The notes under the pieces are model-generated. The model saw only the letters and a list, made by a program, of their open reading frames with translations. It made no database searches and was not told where the DNA came from. 64,000 nt of DNA, taken from the NCBI RefSeq assembly GCF_003003075.1, contig NZ_PVTX01000008.1, positions 181,500 through 245,499 of the forward strand, given 5' to 3'. Source of the DNA: Isoptericola halotolerans (GTDB lineage: Bacteria > Actinomycetota > Actinomycetes > Actinomycetales > Cellulomonadaceae). The position numbers and the translations under genes were made by a program. Below are positions 53,709 through 64,000 of this stretch, piece by piece; positions within the stretch are counted from its first letter, which is position 1; each line of letters starts with the position of its first letter.

Positions 53709-55571
53709 TCAGCGCCTCGTGACCAGCGACACGTCCCGCACGGCACCACGATCGGCGGACGTCGCCATCGCCGCGTACGCCTGCAGCGCGGGCGAGACGT
53801 ACCGGTCGCGGTCCACGGGCTGCCACGGGTTCTCCGACGCCTCCATCTTGGCGCGCCGCTCGGCGAGCACCGCGTCCGGGACGTTGAGCCGGATGGCGCG
53901 CGAGTCGACGTCGATCTCGATCTCGTCGCCGTCCTCGACGAGACCGATGAGCCCACCGGCCGCCGCCTCCGGGGAGACGTGGCCGATCGAGATGCCGCTC
54001 GACCCGCCGGAGAACCGGCCGTCCGTGATGAGGGCGCAGACCTTGCCCAGCCCCCGGCCCTTGATGAACGAGGTGGGGTACAGCATCTCCTGCATCCCCG
54101 GACCGCCCGCGGGGCCCTCGTAGCGCACGACGACGACGTGGCCGGGCTCGACCTGCTTGGTGAGGATCTTGTCCACGGCGTCCTCCTGCGACTCGCACAC
54201 GAGGGCCTTGCCGACGAAGTGGAAGACGTCCGGGTCCACGCCCGCCGTCTTGAACACGGCGCCGTCCTCGGCGAGGTTGCCGCGCAGCACCGCGAGGCCG
54301 CCCTCGACCGTGTAGGCGTGCTCGAGGTCGCGGATGCACCCCTCGGCCGCGTCGGTGTCGAGCGACTCCCACCGGTTCTGCGTGGAGAACGCCTGCGTGG
54401 TGCGCACGCCACCCGGCGCCGCGTGGAACAGCTCGAGCGCCGCGCCCGTCGCCTGGCCGGAGCGGATGTCCCAGTCGTCCAGCCAGGCCTCGAGCGTCGG
54501 GGTGTGCACGCTGGTCACGTCCGTCTCGAGCAGACCGGCCCGGCGGAGCTCACCCAGCAGCGCGGGGATGCCGCCCGCCCGGTGCACGTCCTCCATGTGG
54601 TAGTCCGGGTGGTTCGGGGCCACCTTGCTCAGGCACGGCACGCGGCGGCTGATGTCCTCGATGTCCGCGAGCGTGAAGTCGATCTCGCCCTCCTGCGCGG
54701 CGGCGAGCACGTGCAGCACCGTGTTGGTCGACCCGCCCATCGCGACGTCGAGCGCCATCGCGTTGTGGAACGCCGCCTTCGTGGCGATGCCGCGCGGCGC
54801 CGCGGAGTCGTCCTCGTCGTCGTAGTACCGCTTGGCCAGGTCCACGATCGTGCGCCCCGCCTCGAGGAACAGCTCCTTGCGCGCCGCGTGCGTGGCCAGC
54901 GTCGAGCCGTTGCCCGGCAGCGACAGCCCGAGCGCCTCGGTGAGGCAGTTCATGGAGTTGGCGGTGAACATGCCGGAGCAGGACCCGCAGGTGGGGCAGG
55001 CCGCCTCCTCGACCTTCGCCAGCGCCTCGTCCGAGACGTTCTCGTCCGCCGAGTAGTTGATCGCGTTGATGAGGTTGAGGCTGGTCTTCGCGACGCCGTC
55101 GGCGACGATCGCCTTGCCGGCCTCCATCGGCCCGCCCGAGACGAAGATGACCGGGATGTTGAGCCGCAGCGCCGCGTTGAGCATGCCCGGGGTGATCTTG
55201 TCGCAGTTCGAGATGCACACCAGGGCGTCCGCGCAGTGCGCGTTGACCATGTACTCCACCGAGTCGGCGATCAGGTCCCGGCTCGGCAGCGAGTAGAGCA
55301 TGCCGCCGTGGCCCATCGCGATGCCGTCGTCGACGGCGATGGTGTTGAACTCCTTGGCGACCCCGCCGGCCTCCTGGATCGCGCCGGCGACCAGGTCACC
55401 CATGTCCTTGAGGTGGACGTGGCCCGGCACGAACTGGGTGTACGAGTTCGCGATGGCGACGATCGGCTTGCCGAAGTCCTCGGACCCCATGCCGGTGGCG
55501 CGCCACAGGGCGCGGGCACCCGACATGTTGCGGCCGTGGGTGGACGTGCGGGAGCGCAGGGGGCGGCTCAT
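53709..55571 (-). CDS. ilvD: Dihydroxy-acid dehydratase, E. coli-type (long)
   Basis: The 620-residue protein has E. coli IlvD features: [12 protein letters not shown], the cluster motif [19 protein letters not shown] and [17 protein letters not shown]. The substrate loop [19 protein letters not shown] is near residue 530. It lacks the Cys present in the short type at VPGHVHLKD and is therefore probably the [4Fe-4S] kind, which is oxygen sensitive. ATG at 55571 has AAGGAGC eight bases upstream; an antisense-like longer frame (to 56261) is rejected. A 9-bp hairpin lies in its 5' leader. Confidence 0.95.
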   Translation of the reverse strand: MSRPLRSRTSTHGRNMSGARALWRATGMGSEDFGKPIVAIANSYTQFVPGHVHLKDMGDLVAGAIQEAGGVAKEFNTIAVDDGIAMGHGGMLYSLPSRDLIADSVEYMVNAHCADALVCISNCDKITPGMLNAALRLNIPVIFVSGGPMEAGKAIVADGVAKTSLNLINAINYSADENVSDEALAKVEEAACPTCGSCSGMFTANSMNCLTEALGLSLPGNGSTLATHAARKELFLEAGRTIVDLAKRYYDDEDDSAAPRGIATKAAFHNAMALDVAMGGSTNTVLHVLAAAQEGEIDFTLADIEDISRRVPCLSKVAPNHPDYHMEDVHRAGGIPALLGELRRAGLLETDVTSVHTPTLEAWLDDWDIRSGQATGAALELFHAAPGGVRTTQAFSTQNRWESLDTDAAEGCIRDLEHAYTVEGGLAVLRGNLAEDGAVFKTAGVDPDVFHFVGKALVCESQEDAVDKILTKQVEPGHVVVVRYEGPAGGPGMQEMLYPTSFIKGRGLGKVCALITDGRFSGGSSGISIGHVSPEAAAGGLIGLVEDGDEIEIDVDSRAIRLNVPDAVLAERRAKMEASENPWQPVDRDRYVSPALQAYAAMATSADRGAVRDVSLVTRR

Positions 55572-55599
55572 GTCACTGCTCCTTCGTACCGGTGCGGTC

Positions 55600-55619
55600 G
55601 CGTGCCGCGGGCGGCACGC
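55600..55619 (-). repeat. Short inverted repeat in the ilvD leader
   Basis: A 9-bp stem (55600-55608 with 55611-55619) with a 2-base loop lies 29 bases before the ilvD ATG at 55571. It may be a leader hairpin of that mRNA or chance in G+C-rich DNA. Confidence 0.35.
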
Positions 55620-55820
55620 TCGCGCAGCGTACGCCGTCGCACGTCGGAGCGGCACAGCCGTCCCGCGACGTGGGCGTACGGGTTGCCCCGCACCCGTCCG
55701 CCAGGTGGACAGATCCGTACGCATAAACGCTTCACCTCGCGCCGGACGCTGGCCAGCGCCGGCTCCCGCTGCCCAGGATGCAGAGGCCCACCACCCCCGA
55801 GACGAACGAGGACGACGACC

Positions 55821-56378
55821 ATGGCCACGATCTCCGCACCGACCAGCAGCCGCTCCACCGCCGCCGACGCCGGGTCGCCCGTGGCCGGTGTCGCGGCCCG
55901 GCGGGCGCTCGCCTGCTGCCGTCTCCTGCTCGCCGTCGTCTTCCTGTGGCCCGTGGCCGACAAGGCCTTCGGCCTGGGCTACGCCACGCCGCCCGAGGCG
56001 GCCTGGCTGACCACCGGGACGTCGCCGACGGCGGGCTACCTGGAGCACGCCGGCGGGCCGCTGTCCGGCGGCTTCGCCGCGCTCTCGGGCCCCGTGGTCG
56101 ACGCGCTCTACATGCTCGGCCTGCTCGGCACGGGCCTGGCCCTGCTGCTCGGCATCGGGATGCGGGCCGCCGCCGTCGCCGGCGGTCTGCTCATGCTGTC
56201 GCTGTGGCTGTCGACGTGGCCGTTCGCGGCCGGGTCGCACAACCCGCTCGTCGACGAGCACGTCGTGTACATCGCCCTGCTGGTGACGCTGGCGCTGACC
56301 CGCGCCGGAGACACCTGGGGGCTCGGACGCGCCTGGGCCGCCTCGCCGGTGCCCGGCGCGCGCACCTGGCTGCGCTGA
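55821..56378 (+). CDS. DoxX-like membrane protein
   Basis: The 185-residue protein has four helices: [65 protein letters not shown], and [26 protein letters not shown]. The [17 protein letters not shown] region resembles DoxX/SURF4-type thiosulfate:quinone oxidoreductase subunits, which in actinobacteria are often quinone-linked redox proteins, but the function is unknown. Divergent from ilvD, with a 249-base gap that holds no recognised feature beyond the hairpin. Confidence 0.8.
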   Translation: MATISAPTSSRSTAADAGSPVAGVAARRALACCRLLLAVVFLWPVADKAFGLGYATPPEAAWLTTGTSPTAGYLEHAGGPLSGGFAALSGPVVDALYMLGLLGTGLALLLGIGMRAAAVAGGLLMLSLWLSTWPFAAGSHNPLVDEHVVYIALLVTLALTRAGDTWGLGRAWAASPVPGARTWLR

Positions 56379-56393
56379 CGGCCCGGCGCGCGG

Positions 56394-57914
56394 TCAGGCC
56401 CCGGCGGTGCGCACCCCCTCTGCCTCGTCCGCGCTCCGGATGTGCCGCATGACCCAGGGCGACACCGCCCAGACCAGGCCGGCGACCACCAGCGCCACCA
56501 CGCCCGTCCACCCGAAGTACGCCGTGTCGGACACACCGGTGGTGGCCTGGACGACCTGCGCGGTGATGGCCTGCCCCGAGGCGTTGGCCAGGAACCACAG
56601 GGCCATCGCCTGCCCCCGGAAGGCGCGCGGGGCGAGCAGCGTCGTGGCGGCGAGCCCCACGGGTGAGAGGCACAGCTCACCGAGCGTCTGGACGACGTAG
56701 ACCACCACGAGGACCCACGCCGGCGCGAGCCCCTCCCCGACGACGGCGGACGCCCCGGCCAGGAAGAGGAAGGACAGCGCGGCCAGGGCCAACCCCATCG
56801 CGAACTTGTACGGCGTCGGCGGCCGACCGTTCGTGCGCCGCCACAACCAGGCGAACACGGGGGCGAGCAGGATGATCGACGCCGGGTTGATCGACTGGAA
56901 GAACGCGGGGCTCAGCTCCATGCCGAGGACGGACCGGTCCGTCCGGTCGTCGGCGAACGTGGTGAGCGTCGTGGCCGCCTGCTCGAAGATCATCCAGAAC
57001 AGCATCGCCGCGACGAACAAAGGGATGTAGGCCAGCAGCCGGGGACGCTCCGCGTCCGTGACCTTCGGCGACCGGTACATCACCACGAAGTACACGACCG
57101 GCGTGACCAGGGCGACGTAGCTCAGCGTGTCGACGAAGGCGCCGCCGCCCCACGACCCGGACACGGCCACCGCGACGAGGTACAGCACCGCGACGGCGGC
57201 CAGCACCAGCGCGACGATCCGCACGATCGCGGCCCGTTCCTCAGGACGGACCGGGTTCGGCACCGTGTCGCCCGCCCCGTGCAGGTACCGCCGACCCAGC
57301 ACGAAGAAGACGAGAGCGACCCCCATGCCCACGGCGGCGACGGAGAACCCGGCGTGGAAACCCCAGGCCCGCTGGACGCTGCCGACCACGAGCGGCGCCG
57401 TCAGGGAGCCGATGTTGATCCCCATGTAGAACAGCGAGAAGCCGCTCTCCCGGCGGGGGTCGTCGCGGTCGTACAGCTCGCCCACCATCGCCGAGACGTT
57501 GGGCTTGAGCAGCCCGGTCCCGAGCGCCACCAGCACGAGCCCGAGCCAGGTGCAGGCCTCGAGCGGGATCGCGAGGCTGACGTGCCCCGCCGCGATGACG
57601 ATCCCGCCGTAGAGCACGGACCGCCGCGCCCCGACCACCCGGTCCGCGAGCCACCCACCGACCACCGACAGCAGGTACACCGCGCTGCCGTAGACGGCGA
57701 CGATCGCCTCGCCCGTGGCGTCGCCGTACCCGAGCCCGCCGTCCACGACCGCGCCGGTGATGTACAGCAGCAGGATGGCGCGCATCCCGTAGTAGCTGAA
57801 CCGCTCCCACAGCTCCGTGGTGAAGAGCGTCATCAGACCACGCGGATGGCCGAAGAACTGGCGCTCGGACCCCGCCGCGGTGCCGTCCGACGACGACGGT
57901 GCCGACTGGCTCAT
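56394..57914 (-). CDS. Proton-dependent oligopeptide transporter (POT/PTR2 family)
   Basis: The 506-residue protein has 12 to 14 helices and POT signatures: the E-x-x-E-R-like start FTTELWERFSYYGMRAILLLYI (ExxER proton motif), GGWLADRVVGARRSVLYGG, and SGFSLFYMGINIGSLTAPLVVGSV. It imports di- and tripeptides with protons. The ATG at 57914 is 18 codons into a longer frame and starts the normal N terminus. It is divergent from phrB. Confidence 0.94.
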   Translation of the reverse strand: MSQSAPSSSDGTAAGSERQFFGHPRGLMTLFTTELWERFSYYGMRAILLLYITGAVVDGGLGYGDATGEAIVAVYGSAVYLLSVVGGWLADRVVGARRSVLYGGIVIAAGHVSLAIPLEACTWLGLVLVALGTGLLKPNVSAMVGELYDRDDPRRESGFSLFYMGINIGSLTAPLVVGSVQRAWGFHAGFSVAAVGMGVALVFFVLGRRYLHGAGDTVPNPVRPEERAAIVRIVALVLAAVAVLYLVAVAVSGSWGGGAFVDTLSYVALVTPVVYFVVMYRSPKVTDAERPRLLAYIPLFVAAMLFWMIFEQAATTLTTFADDRTDRSVLGMELSPAFFQSINPASIILLAPVFAWLWRRTNGRPPTPYKFAMGLALAALSFLFLAGASAVVGEGLAPAWVLVVVYVVQTLGELCLSPVGLAATTLLAPRAFRGQAMALWFLANASGQAITAQVVQATTGVSDTAYFGWTGVVALVVAGLVWAVSPWVMRHIRSADEAEGVRTAGA

Positions 57915-58009
57915 GGGAAGACTCTGGCACCGGACCTCGTCGTCGGCGAGCGGACGGCCGGTCGGCACGACGCCGGGACGTGGCGCCGGTCTCGGACTAC
58001 CGTGGTCCG

Positions 58010-59386
58010 GTGCCCTCGACCGTCATGTGGTTCCGCCGCGACCTGCGGCTCGCCGACAACCCCGCCCTGCTCGCCGCCGTCGAGTCCGCCCGCGCCGACG
58101 ACGCGGGTGTCGTCGGCCTGTACGTGCTCGACGACGCCCTGTGGTCGAGGGTGGGCAGCAACCGGCTCGCCTACCTCGTGGACTCGTTGCGCGCCCTCGA
58201 CGCCGCGTGCGGGGGTGCGCTCGTCGTGCGGCGCGGAGACGCGCGGACCGCCGTCCCGCAGGTGGCGCAGGAGGTCGGTGCCGACGAGGTCCACGTCGCC
58301 GCGAGCCACGAGCCGTACGGGCGGCGGCGCGACGACGCCGTCGAGGCGGCCCTCGCCGACGCCGGTCGGCGCCTCGTCCGCACGGGGTCGGCCTACGCCG
58401 TCTCGCCGGGCAGGATCCGCACGGGCGGCGGCACGCCGTACCAGGTCTTCACCCCGTTCCGACGGGCCTGGCTCGAGCACGGGTGGCGGGCACCGGCGCA
58501 CCAGCCGCGAAGCATCCCCTGGGTGGACCTCGACAGCGAACCGCTGCCCGAGGCCCCCGCCACCACCGCTCGCCTGCCACGCGCCGGGGAGGAGGCCGCC
58601 CGCCGGCGCTGGCACGCGTTCGTCCGTGACGGTCTCGCCGGCTACGGCGAGCAGCGGGACCGCCCTGACCTCGCGGGCACCTCGGCGATGTCCGTGCACC
58701 TGCGCTGGGGCGAGATCCACCCTCGCACCATGCTCGCGGACCTCGCGGCCGCGGGCTCCGACGGCGCCCCCGCCGACGACGTCGCGACGTTCCGTTCGGA
58801 GCTGGCCTGGCGCGAGTTCCACGCCGACGTGCTGCACCACCAGCCGGACGCCCGCACCCGCTCGCTGCGCGACGTCGTGGCCGAGGACGCCTGGGCGCAG
58901 GGCGAGGCGGAGCAGGACCGCCTGGAGGCCTGGGCGGCCGGTCGTACCGGCTACCCGATCGTGGACGCCGGGATGCGCCAGCTGCTGGCCACGGGGTGGA
59001 TGCACAACCGGGTACGCATGGTGGTGGCGTCGTTCCTCGTCAAGGACCTGCACGTGCGCTGGCAGCGCGGCGCCGAGCACTTCATGGCGCACCTCGTCGA
59101 CGGGGACGTGTCCCAGAACCAGCTCAACTGGCAGTGGGTGGCCGGCACCGGATACGACGCGGCACCGTACTTCCGGGTGTTCAACCCGGTGACGCAGGGC
59201 AAGAAGTTCGACCCCGACGGTGCGTACGTCCGGCGCTGGGTGCCGGAGCTTCGTGACGTCCCCGCGGCCCGGGTGCACGAGCCGTGGCGTCTGGCGGAGC
59301 CCCCCGCGGACTACCCGGCGCCCCTCGTCGACCACGCCGTCGAGCGACGCGTCGCGCTCGACGACTTCCAGCGCGCACGACGCTGA
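58010..59386 (+). CDS. phrB: Deoxyribodipyrimidine photolyase
   Basis: Photolyase repairs cyclobutane pyrimidine dimers using light, FAD and an antenna cofactor. The 458-residue protein has MWFRRDLRLADNPAL at the start (antenna domain) and class I FAD domain motifs near the C terminus: GYPIVDAGMRQLLATGWMHNRVRMVVASFLVKDL and LNWQWVAGTGYDAAPYFRVFNP. Three tryptophans of the electron-transfer chain are likely in these segments. GTG start is six bases after TACCGT (57998-58003). Confidence 0.96.
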   Translation: MPSTVMWFRRDLRLADNPALLAAVESARADDAGVVGLYVLDDALWSRVGSNRLAYLVDSLRALDAACGGALVVRRGDARTAVPQVAQEVGADEVHVAASHEPYGRRRDDAVEAALADAGRRLVRTGSAYAVSPGRIRTGGGTPYQVFTPFRRAWLEHGWRAPAHQPRSIPWVDLDSEPLPEAPATTARLPRAGEEAARRRWHAFVRDGLAGYGEQRDRPDLAGTSAMSVHLRWGEIHPRTMLADLAAAGSDGAPADDVATFRSELAWREFHADVLHHQPDARTRSLRDVVAEDAWAQGEAEQDRLEAWAAGRTGYPIVDAGMRQLLATGWMHNRVRMVVASFLVKDLHVRWQRGAEHFMAHLVDGDVSQNQLNWQWVAGTGYDAAPYFRVFNPVTQGKKFDPDGAYVRRWVPELRDVPAARVHEPWRLAEPPADYPAPLVDHAVERRVALDDFQRARR

Positions 59387-59392
59387 CACGAC

Positions 59393-59425
59393 GAGAGGCC
59401 GGGAGGCTGTGCCTCCCGACCTCTC
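59393..59425. terminator. Bidirectional hairpin terminator
   Basis: GAGAGG/CCTCTC with an inner 8-bp stem (CGGGAGGC/GCCTCCCG) spans 59393-59425 between the converging phrB and GNAT genes, with a single mismatch between the two stem parts. Confidence 0.8.
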
Positions 59426-59429
59426 CCGG

Positions 59430-60035
59430 TCACCGTGCCGGACCGTCGTGCGAGCGGACCTGATGGTCGCGGTACTCGTCCTCCAGGACGCTCATGACGA
59501 TGGCGTCGGCCCAGGACCCGCCGTCCCGGTAGACGTCGCGCAGGCGGCCCTCCTCGACGAACCCCAACGACGCGTACAGCGCCTTGGCGCGGGGGTTGAT
59601 GCTCAGCACGTCGAGGCTGACGCGGTGCAGGCGAGGGCCGTCGTCGCCGGGCACCCCGTCGAAGGCGAACCGCAGCACCTGCTCGATCGCCTCCCGCCCG
59701 TACCCGCGGCCGCGGTAGTCGGGCAGCATCTGCAGGCGCAGGTTCGCGCTGCGCGAGGCCGCGTCCAGCTCGTTGAGGACGATCTCGCCGATCAGCTCGT
59801 CGCTGACCAGCTCGCCGTCCCGGACCGCACCGGGGGTGATCGCCCAGTCGTACCGACCCTCGCGGTCGCCGACCGTGGCCGCCCACTCGTCGATCTGGCT
59901 CCGCGTGAACGTCGCCGTCGTCCCGGTCAGGCGCATGCCCTCCGGGTCGTGCAGCGACTCCCAGAGCCGGTCCGCGTCCCGCGCCTCGATCGGGCGCAGC
60001 CGCATCATCTCGCCGTGCAGGACCGGTGGCCTCAC
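59430..60035 (-). CDS. GNAT-family N-acetyltransferase
   Basis: The 201-residue protein has a GNAT fold: [26 protein letters not shown], then [41 protein letters not shown] (acetyl-CoA motif A, RGRGYG) and [29 protein letters not shown]. This matches RimJ/RimL-type acetyltransferases that modify ribosomal proteins or small amines. The GTG start overlaps the gatB stop as GTGA, so it is coupled to the gatCAB operon. Confidence 0.9.
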   Translation of the reverse strand: MRPPVLHGEMMRLRPIEARDADRLWESLHDPEGMRLTGTTATFTRSQIDEWAATVGDREGRYDWAITPGAVRDGELVSDELIGEIVLNELDAASRSANLRLQMLPDYRGRGYGREAIEQVLRFAFDGVPGDDGPRLHRVSLDVLSINPRAKALYASLGFVEEGRLRDVYRDGGSWADAIVMSVLEDEYRDHQVRSHDGPAR

Positions 60036-61528
60036 GCCCCGATCCTCTCCAGGACGAGCTCGCGCACCCGCTTCGCGTCCGCCTGGCCACGCGTGGCCTT
60101 CATGACAGCGCCGATGATGGCGCCGACGGGGCCCTGGTTGCCGCCGCGGACCTTCTCCACGACGTCGGGCTGGGCGGCGAGGGCCTCGTCGATCGCGGCC
60201 AGCAGAGCGCCGTCGTCGGACACGATCTCGAGGCCGCGCGACACGACGACCGACTCCGGGTCGCCCTCGCCGGCGAGGACGCCGTCGAGCACCTGCCGCG
60301 CGATCTTGTCGTTGATCCGGCCGGCGTCGACGAGCCCCTGGAGCTCGCCGATCTGGGCGGGGGTGATCGGCAGGTCGGCCAGCTCGGCCTCGTCCTGCTT
60401 GGCACGTCGGGCGAGCTCGCCCATCCACCACTTGCGGGCAGCGGCTGGGCTGGACCCCGCGGCGACCGTCGCCTCGATGAGCTCGATCGCGCCGGCGTTG
60501 ACCACGTCGCGCATCTCGGCGTCGGCGTAGCCCCACTCGGTCTGCAGCCGACGGCGGCGCGCCTGCGGCAGCTCCGGGAGCGTCGCCCGGATCTCCTCGA
60601 CCCACTCGCGCGACGGCTCCACGGGGACCAGGTCCGGCTCCGGGAAGTAACGGTAGTCCTCGGCGTCGGACTTCACGCGGCCGGACGTCGTCACGCCCGT
60701 GTCCTCGTGCCAGTGACGTGTCTCCTGGACGATCGTCTCGCCCGCGTCGAGGGCAACCGCCTGGCGGGAGATCTCGTGCCGGACGACGCGTTCGACGGAC
60801 CGGAACGAGTTGACGTTCTTCGTCTCCGTCCGCGTGCCGAGCGGGGACTCCGCCGTCGGGCGCAGCGACACGTTGACGTCGGCGCGGACGTTGCCACGCT
60901 CCATCCGGGCCTCGGACACGTCGAGCACCCGGAAGATGTCCCGCAGCGCCTGGACGTAGGCGCGCGCCACCTCGGGTGCGCGGTCGCCGACGCCGGTGAT
61001 GGGCTTCGTGACGATCTCCACCAGCGGGATGCCCGCCCGGTTGTAGTCCACGAGGGAGTACTCCGCACCGTGGATCCGCCCGGTGGAGCCGCCGACGTGC
61101 GTGTTCTTGCCGGCGTCCTCCTCCATGTGGGCACGCTCGATCTCGACACGGTGGATCGTGCCGTCCTCGAGCTCGACGTCGAGCCACCCCTCGAACGCGA
61201 TCGGCTCGTCGTACTGGGACGTCTGGAAGTTCTTCGGCACGTCCGGGTAGAAGTAGTTCTTCCGGGCGAACCGGCACGACTCCGCGATCTGGCAGTTCAG
61301 CGCCAGGCCGATACGGATCGCGTACTCCACCGCGGTGCCGTTGACCACCGGGAGGGCGCCGGGCAGCCCCAGGCTCACCGGCGTCGTCTGGGTGTTGGGC
61401 TCCGCGCCGAACGACGCCTCGGCCGGGCAGAACATCTTGGTACGCGTGCCGAGCTCGACGTGCACCTCGATGCCGAGCACCGGGTCGTACCGGCGGACCG
61501 CGTCGGCGTAGTCGACCATCTGGGTCAC
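60032..61528 (-). CDS. gatB: Asp/Glu-tRNA(Asn/Gln) amidotransferase subunit B
   Basis: GatB binds the mischarged tRNA and activates the side chain. The 498-residue protein has the GatB cradle start [29 protein letters not shown], the [12 protein letters not shown] loop, [22 protein letters not shown] and a C-terminal YqeY-like helical domain. Start: AAGGAG directly touches an ATG at 61534, so the GTG at 61528 (six bases further) is more likely the start. It lies 22 bases after gatA. Confidence 0.95.
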   Translation of the reverse strand: MTQMVDYADAVRRYDPVLGIEVHVELGTRTKMFCPAEASFGAEPNTQTTPVSLGLPGALPVVNGTAVEYAIRIGLALNCQIAESCRFARKNYFYPDVPKNFQTSQYDEPIAFEGWLDVELEDGTIHRVEIERAHMEEDAGKNTHVGGSTGRIHGAEYSLVDYNRAGIPLVEIVTKPITGVGDRAPEVARAYVQALRDIFRVLDVSEARMERGNVRADVNVSLRPTAESPLGTRTETKNVNSFRSVERVVRHEISRQAVALDAGETIVQETRHWHEDTGVTTSGRVKSDAEDYRYFPEPDLVPVEPSREWVEEIRATLPELPQARRRRLQTEWGYADAEMRDVVNAGAIELIEATVAAGSSPAAARKWWMGELARRAKQDEAELADLPITPAQIGELQGLVDAGRINDKIARQVLDGVLAGEGDPESVVVSRGLEIVSDDGALLAAIDEALAAQPDVVEKVRGGNQGPVGAIIGAVMKATRGQADAKRVRELVLERIGA

Positions 61529-61550
61529 AGTCATCTCCTTCGTGGGTCCG

Positions 61551-63056
61551 TCAGCCGAGCTCGGGGGCGCGGTCGAGCAGCGGGCCGCCCCAGCGGGCCT
61601 CGAGAGCCGCCTCGAGCGCAGCACCGACGCGGTACAGGCGGTCGTCGGCCTTGGCCGGGGCGAGCACCTGGAACCCGACCGGCAGGTTGTCGTCGGACAG
61701 ACCGTTCGGCACCGAGATGCCCGGGACGCCGGCGAGGTTCGCCGGGATCGTGGCGACGTCGTTCAGGTACATCGCCAGCGGGTCGTCCAGCTTCTCGCCG
61801 AGCTTGAACGCCGTCGTCGGCGCCGTCGGGGACACCAGGACGTCGGCCTGCTCGAAGGCGGCCTCGAAGTCACGCTGGATCAGCGTGCGCACCTTCTGGG
61901 CGCTGCCGTAGTAGGCGTCGTAGTAGCCCGCGCTCAGGGCGTAGGTGCCCAGGATGATGCGGCGCTTGACCTCGTCGCCGAAGCCGGCGCCACGCGTGGC
62001 CGCCATGACGCGCTCGGCGGTCACGGGGCCCTCCTCGGGCTCGACGCGCAGGCCGAAGCGCATGCCGTCGAACTTCGCCAGGTTGCTCGACGCCTCGGCA
62101 GGCAGGATCAGGTAGTACGCGGCCAGGGCGTACTCGAAGTGCGGGCACGAGACCTGCACGACCTCGGCGCCGGCCTCCTTGAGCAGCTCGACGGACTCCT
62201 CGAACCGGGCCTGCACGCCGGGCTGGTAGCCCTCGCCCTGCAGCTGCTCGACGATCCCGACGCGCACCCCGGACAGGTCGCCCAGCGCTCCCTGGCGTGC
62301 CGCGGCGACGACGTCGGGCAGCGGCTCCGGGATCGAGGTCGAGTCGCGGGGGTCGTGCCCCCCGATCAGCTCGTGCAGCAGCGCGGAGTCGAGGACGGTG
62401 CGGGTCACCGGGCCGGCCTGGTCGAGGCTCGACGCCAGGGCGATGAGCCCGTAGCGGGACACGCTGCCGTAGGTCGGCTTGACCCCGACGGTGCCGGTGA
62501 CGGCGCCCGGCTGGCGGATGGACCCGCCGGTGTCGGTCCCGATGGCCAACGGTGCGGCGAAGGCTGCGACCGCCGCCGCCGACCCACCGCCCGAGCCGCC
62601 CGGGATGCGGTCCAGGTCCCACGGGTTGTGCGTGTTGCCGTAGGCCGAGTGCTCCGTGGACGAGCCCATCGCGAACTCGTCCATGTTGGTCTTGCCGAGG
62701 ATCGGCATGCGTGCGGCACGGATGCGCTCGACGAGCGTCGCGTCGTACGGAGGGATCCAGCCCTCAAGGATCTTCGAGCCGGCCGTGGACGGCATGCCCT
62801 GGGTCACGACCACGTCCTTGACGGCGATCGGCACGCCGGCGAGCGGGTGCAGCTCCTCACCGGCGGCACGGCGTGCGTCGACGTCCCGGGCAGTAGCGAG
62901 CGCGTCGTCGGCGGAGACGTGCAGGTACGCGTGGATCTCCGGCTCGACGGCAGCGATGCGGTCGAGGTAGGCCTGGGTCACCTCGACGCTCGTCACCTCG
63001 CCGGCCCGCAGCTTCTCGGCGACCGCGGACGCGGACAGTCTGGTCAGGTCCGTCAT
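61551..63056 (-). CDS. gatA: Asp/Glu-tRNA(Asn/Gln) amidotransferase subunit A
   Basis: GatA hydrolyses glutamine or asparagine for ammonia. The 501-residue amidase-signature protein has the Lys in PIAVKDVV, the cis-Ser in [13 protein letters not shown], and the nucleophile Ser in [11 protein letters not shown] (Ser-cisSer-Lys triad). ATG at 63056 follows GAGGAG five bases upstream; one base separates it from the gatC stop. Normal length. Confidence 0.97.
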   Translation of the reverse strand: MTDLTRLSASAVAEKLRAGEVTSVEVTQAYLDRIAAVEPEIHAYLHVSADDALATARDVDARRAAGEELHPLAGVPIAVKDVVVTQGMPSTAGSKILEGWIPPYDATLVERIRAARMPILGKTNMDEFAMGSSTEHSAYGNTHNPWDLDRIPGGSGGGSAAAVAAFAAPLAIGTDTGGSIRQPGAVTGTVGVKPTYGSVSRYGLIALASSLDQAGPVTRTVLDSALLHELIGGHDPRDSTSIPEPLPDVVAAARQGALGDLSGVRVGIVEQLQGEGYQPGVQARFEESVELLKEAGAEVVQVSCPHFEYALAAYYLILPAEASSNLAKFDGMRFGLRVEPEEGPVTAERVMAATRGAGFGDEVKRRIILGTYALSAGYYDAYYGSAQKVRTLIQRDFEAAFEQADVLVSPTAPTTAFKLGEKLDDPLAMYLNDVATIPANLAGVPGISVPNGLSDDNLPVGFQVLAPAKADDRLYRVGAALEAALEARWGGPLLDRAPELG

Positions 63057-63057
63057 G

Positions 63058-63354
63058 TCACTCCTCCCCCAGGATCTGCGGCACGGCGAACCGGCCGTCT
63101 TCGGCCTCCGGCGCACCGGCGAGCACGTCGTCGACGGGCAGCGAGGGGACGGGCTCGTCCGCGCGGAACACGTTGGACATCGGGAGGGGATGGCTGGTCG
63201 CGGGGACCTCGGGGGTCGCGACCTCGCTCACCTTGGCGATGGAATCGACGATCACGTCGAGCTCACCGGCGAGCCGGTCCAGCTCGTCCGGGCGCAGCTC
63301 GATCCGTGCCAGCGCGGCGACACGCGCGACCTCGTCACGGGAGATGGTGGACAT
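63058..63354 (-). CDS. gatC: Asp/Glu-tRNA(Asn/Gln) amidotransferase subunit C
   Basis: The 98-residue protein links GatA and GatB. Conserved parts are [39 protein letters not shown] and a C-terminal FAVPQIL tail. The ATG at 63354 is chosen by family length; a frame extending to 63555 enters the rRNA terminator region. It is the first gene of the gatCAB operon. Confidence 0.95.
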   Translation of the reverse strand: MSTISRDEVARVAALARIELRPDELDRLAGELDVIVDSIAKVSEVATPEVPATSHPLPMSNVFRADEPVPSLPVDDVLAGAPEAEDGRFAVPQILGEE

Positions 63355-63466
63355 GGCCGCCAGTCTAGTGGTCCCCCGGGTCCCTCCCGGGCACAGGCTC
63401 GTCACATCGACGTGAACGGCTCGGGACGGCAACGACTCGGCCGGCGGAGCGAGGTCGAGACACGAC

Positions 63467-63498
63467 AAAGACCCCGCACCAGAAGGTGCGGGGTCTTT
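63467..63498 (-). terminator. rRNA operon terminator
   Basis: A perfect 14-bp stem (63467-63480 with 63485-63498) with a 4-base loop and TTT at its 3' base lies just past the 5S gene on the minus strand. Confidence 0.88.
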
Positions 63499-63509
63499 GC
63501 GAAAAGATG

Positions 63510-63627
63510 TCCGGCGGCGTCCTACTCTCCCACCCCGTCTCCAGGGCAGTACCATCGGCGCTGAAGGGCTGAGCTTCCGGGTTCGGTATGGGACCGGGCG
63601 TTTCCCCTTCGCTGTGACCGCCGTAAC
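63510..63627 (-). rRNA. rrf: 5S ribosomal RNA
   Basis: The minus strand reads as a complete actinobacterial 5S RNA: GTTACGGCGGTCACAGCG at the 5' end, the CCGAACCCGGAAG loop in the middle, and GGGAGAGTAGGACGCCGCC at the 3' end, which pair to close helix I. Ends may be off by a few bases. It follows 23S by about 118 bases. Confidence 0.93.
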
Positions 63628-63745
63628 GTTATCGAGTTGTTCGGGTGCCCGACACGCCTTCCCTGGTCCCTGTGGTGGGGGTGGGGGGTGTGTGGGTGGT
63701 GCCCGTTTCTCGGGAACCGCACAGTGGACGCGTGCATAGCAGAAG

Positions 63746-64000
<255 letters not shown>

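Noticed and set aside
52032..56378. A plus-strand open frame of 1448 codons opposite the two ilvD genes
   Set aside because: It is the antisense frame of the ilvD genes, kept open by G+C-rich codons. The product is Arg/His/Val-rich without known domains. Only its last 185 codons, from 55821, form a real gene (DoxX-like).
63355..63555. Upstream extension of GatC
   Set aside because: It would enter the rRNA terminator and 5S gene; the family length fits the ATG at 63354.

Overview
This window is chromosomal DNA from a high-G+C Gram-positive bacterium. The base composition (roughly 70% G+C or more), the IclR-type NdgR/LtbR regulator divergent from leuC, the DUF3516-type helicase, GatCAB and the many start codons lying six or seven bases after a TAnnnT box all point to Actinobacteria. 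A cellulose/chitin-degrading member of the Micrococcales (Cellulomonas, Cellulosimicrobium or Isoptericola group) fits best, but this is an inference from gene content. No prophage, insertion sequence, integrase or CRISPR array was seen. Gene density is high and no gene-free stretch exceeds about 300 bases except the tRNA block.

Layout. 0-5 kb: end of a LacI-type regulator, lpdA, rnhA, a luciferase-like oxidoreductase, and a membrane protein with its GntR regulator. 5-8 kb: leuCD divergent from the ndgR-like regulator. 8-10 kb: a tiny membrane protein with a PH-domain protein, then two identical tRNA-Glu(CUC) genes and one tRNA-Gln(CUG). 10-19 kb: YeiE/YeiH-like pair, an FAH-Nudix-methyltransferase-gltX-HAD run, and two tandem proline-rich DUF4190-type membrane proteins. 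19-32 kb: mixed accessory genes, including a CGNR regulator / EamA exporter / aminoglycoside-phosphotransferase-like locus, a secreted chitin-type AA10 LPMO with a CBM5/12 module, and a large SKI2-like helicase. 32-39.8 kb: YggS, then a sugar ABC importer operon ending in a GH3 hexosaminidase, a lipoate ligase and an RpiR regulator. 39.8-55.6 kb: a branched-chain amino acid supercluster (cimA, ilvE, leuB, ilvC, ilvN, ilvB, two ilvD genes) with small enzymes between. 55.6-63.4 kb: DoxX-like protein, POT peptide transporter, photolyase, GNAT enzyme and gatCAB. 63.5-64 kb: 5S rRNA and the 3' end of 23S rRNA on the minus strand.

How the genes work together. CimA, LeuCD, LeuB, IlvBN, IlvC, IlvD and IlvE form a complete route from pyruvate and acetyl-CoA, through citramalate and 2-oxobutanoate, to isoleucine, and from pyruvate to valine. 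Only LeuA is absent from the window for leucine. Two members carry attenuator-like leaders: ilvB has a short reading frame rich in Ile/Leu/Val codons before a terminator. cimA has a leaderless 16-codon frame with a Cys-Arg-Cys run before two hairpins and a T tract. GluRS, tRNA-Glu, tRNA-Gln and GatCAB together are the parts of the indirect Gln-tRNA(Gln) pathway. The LPMO, GH3 hexosaminidase, sugar importer and RpiR regulator suggest chitin or amino-sugar use.

Most of the window is ordinary housekeeping. The items most worth a second look are the cimA leader, two long intergenic palindromes with a related core, the 39-bp overlapping promoter/operator of the CGNR-EamA-APH locus, an LplB-LplA fusion in reversed domain order, and two small conserved-looking membrane proteins.
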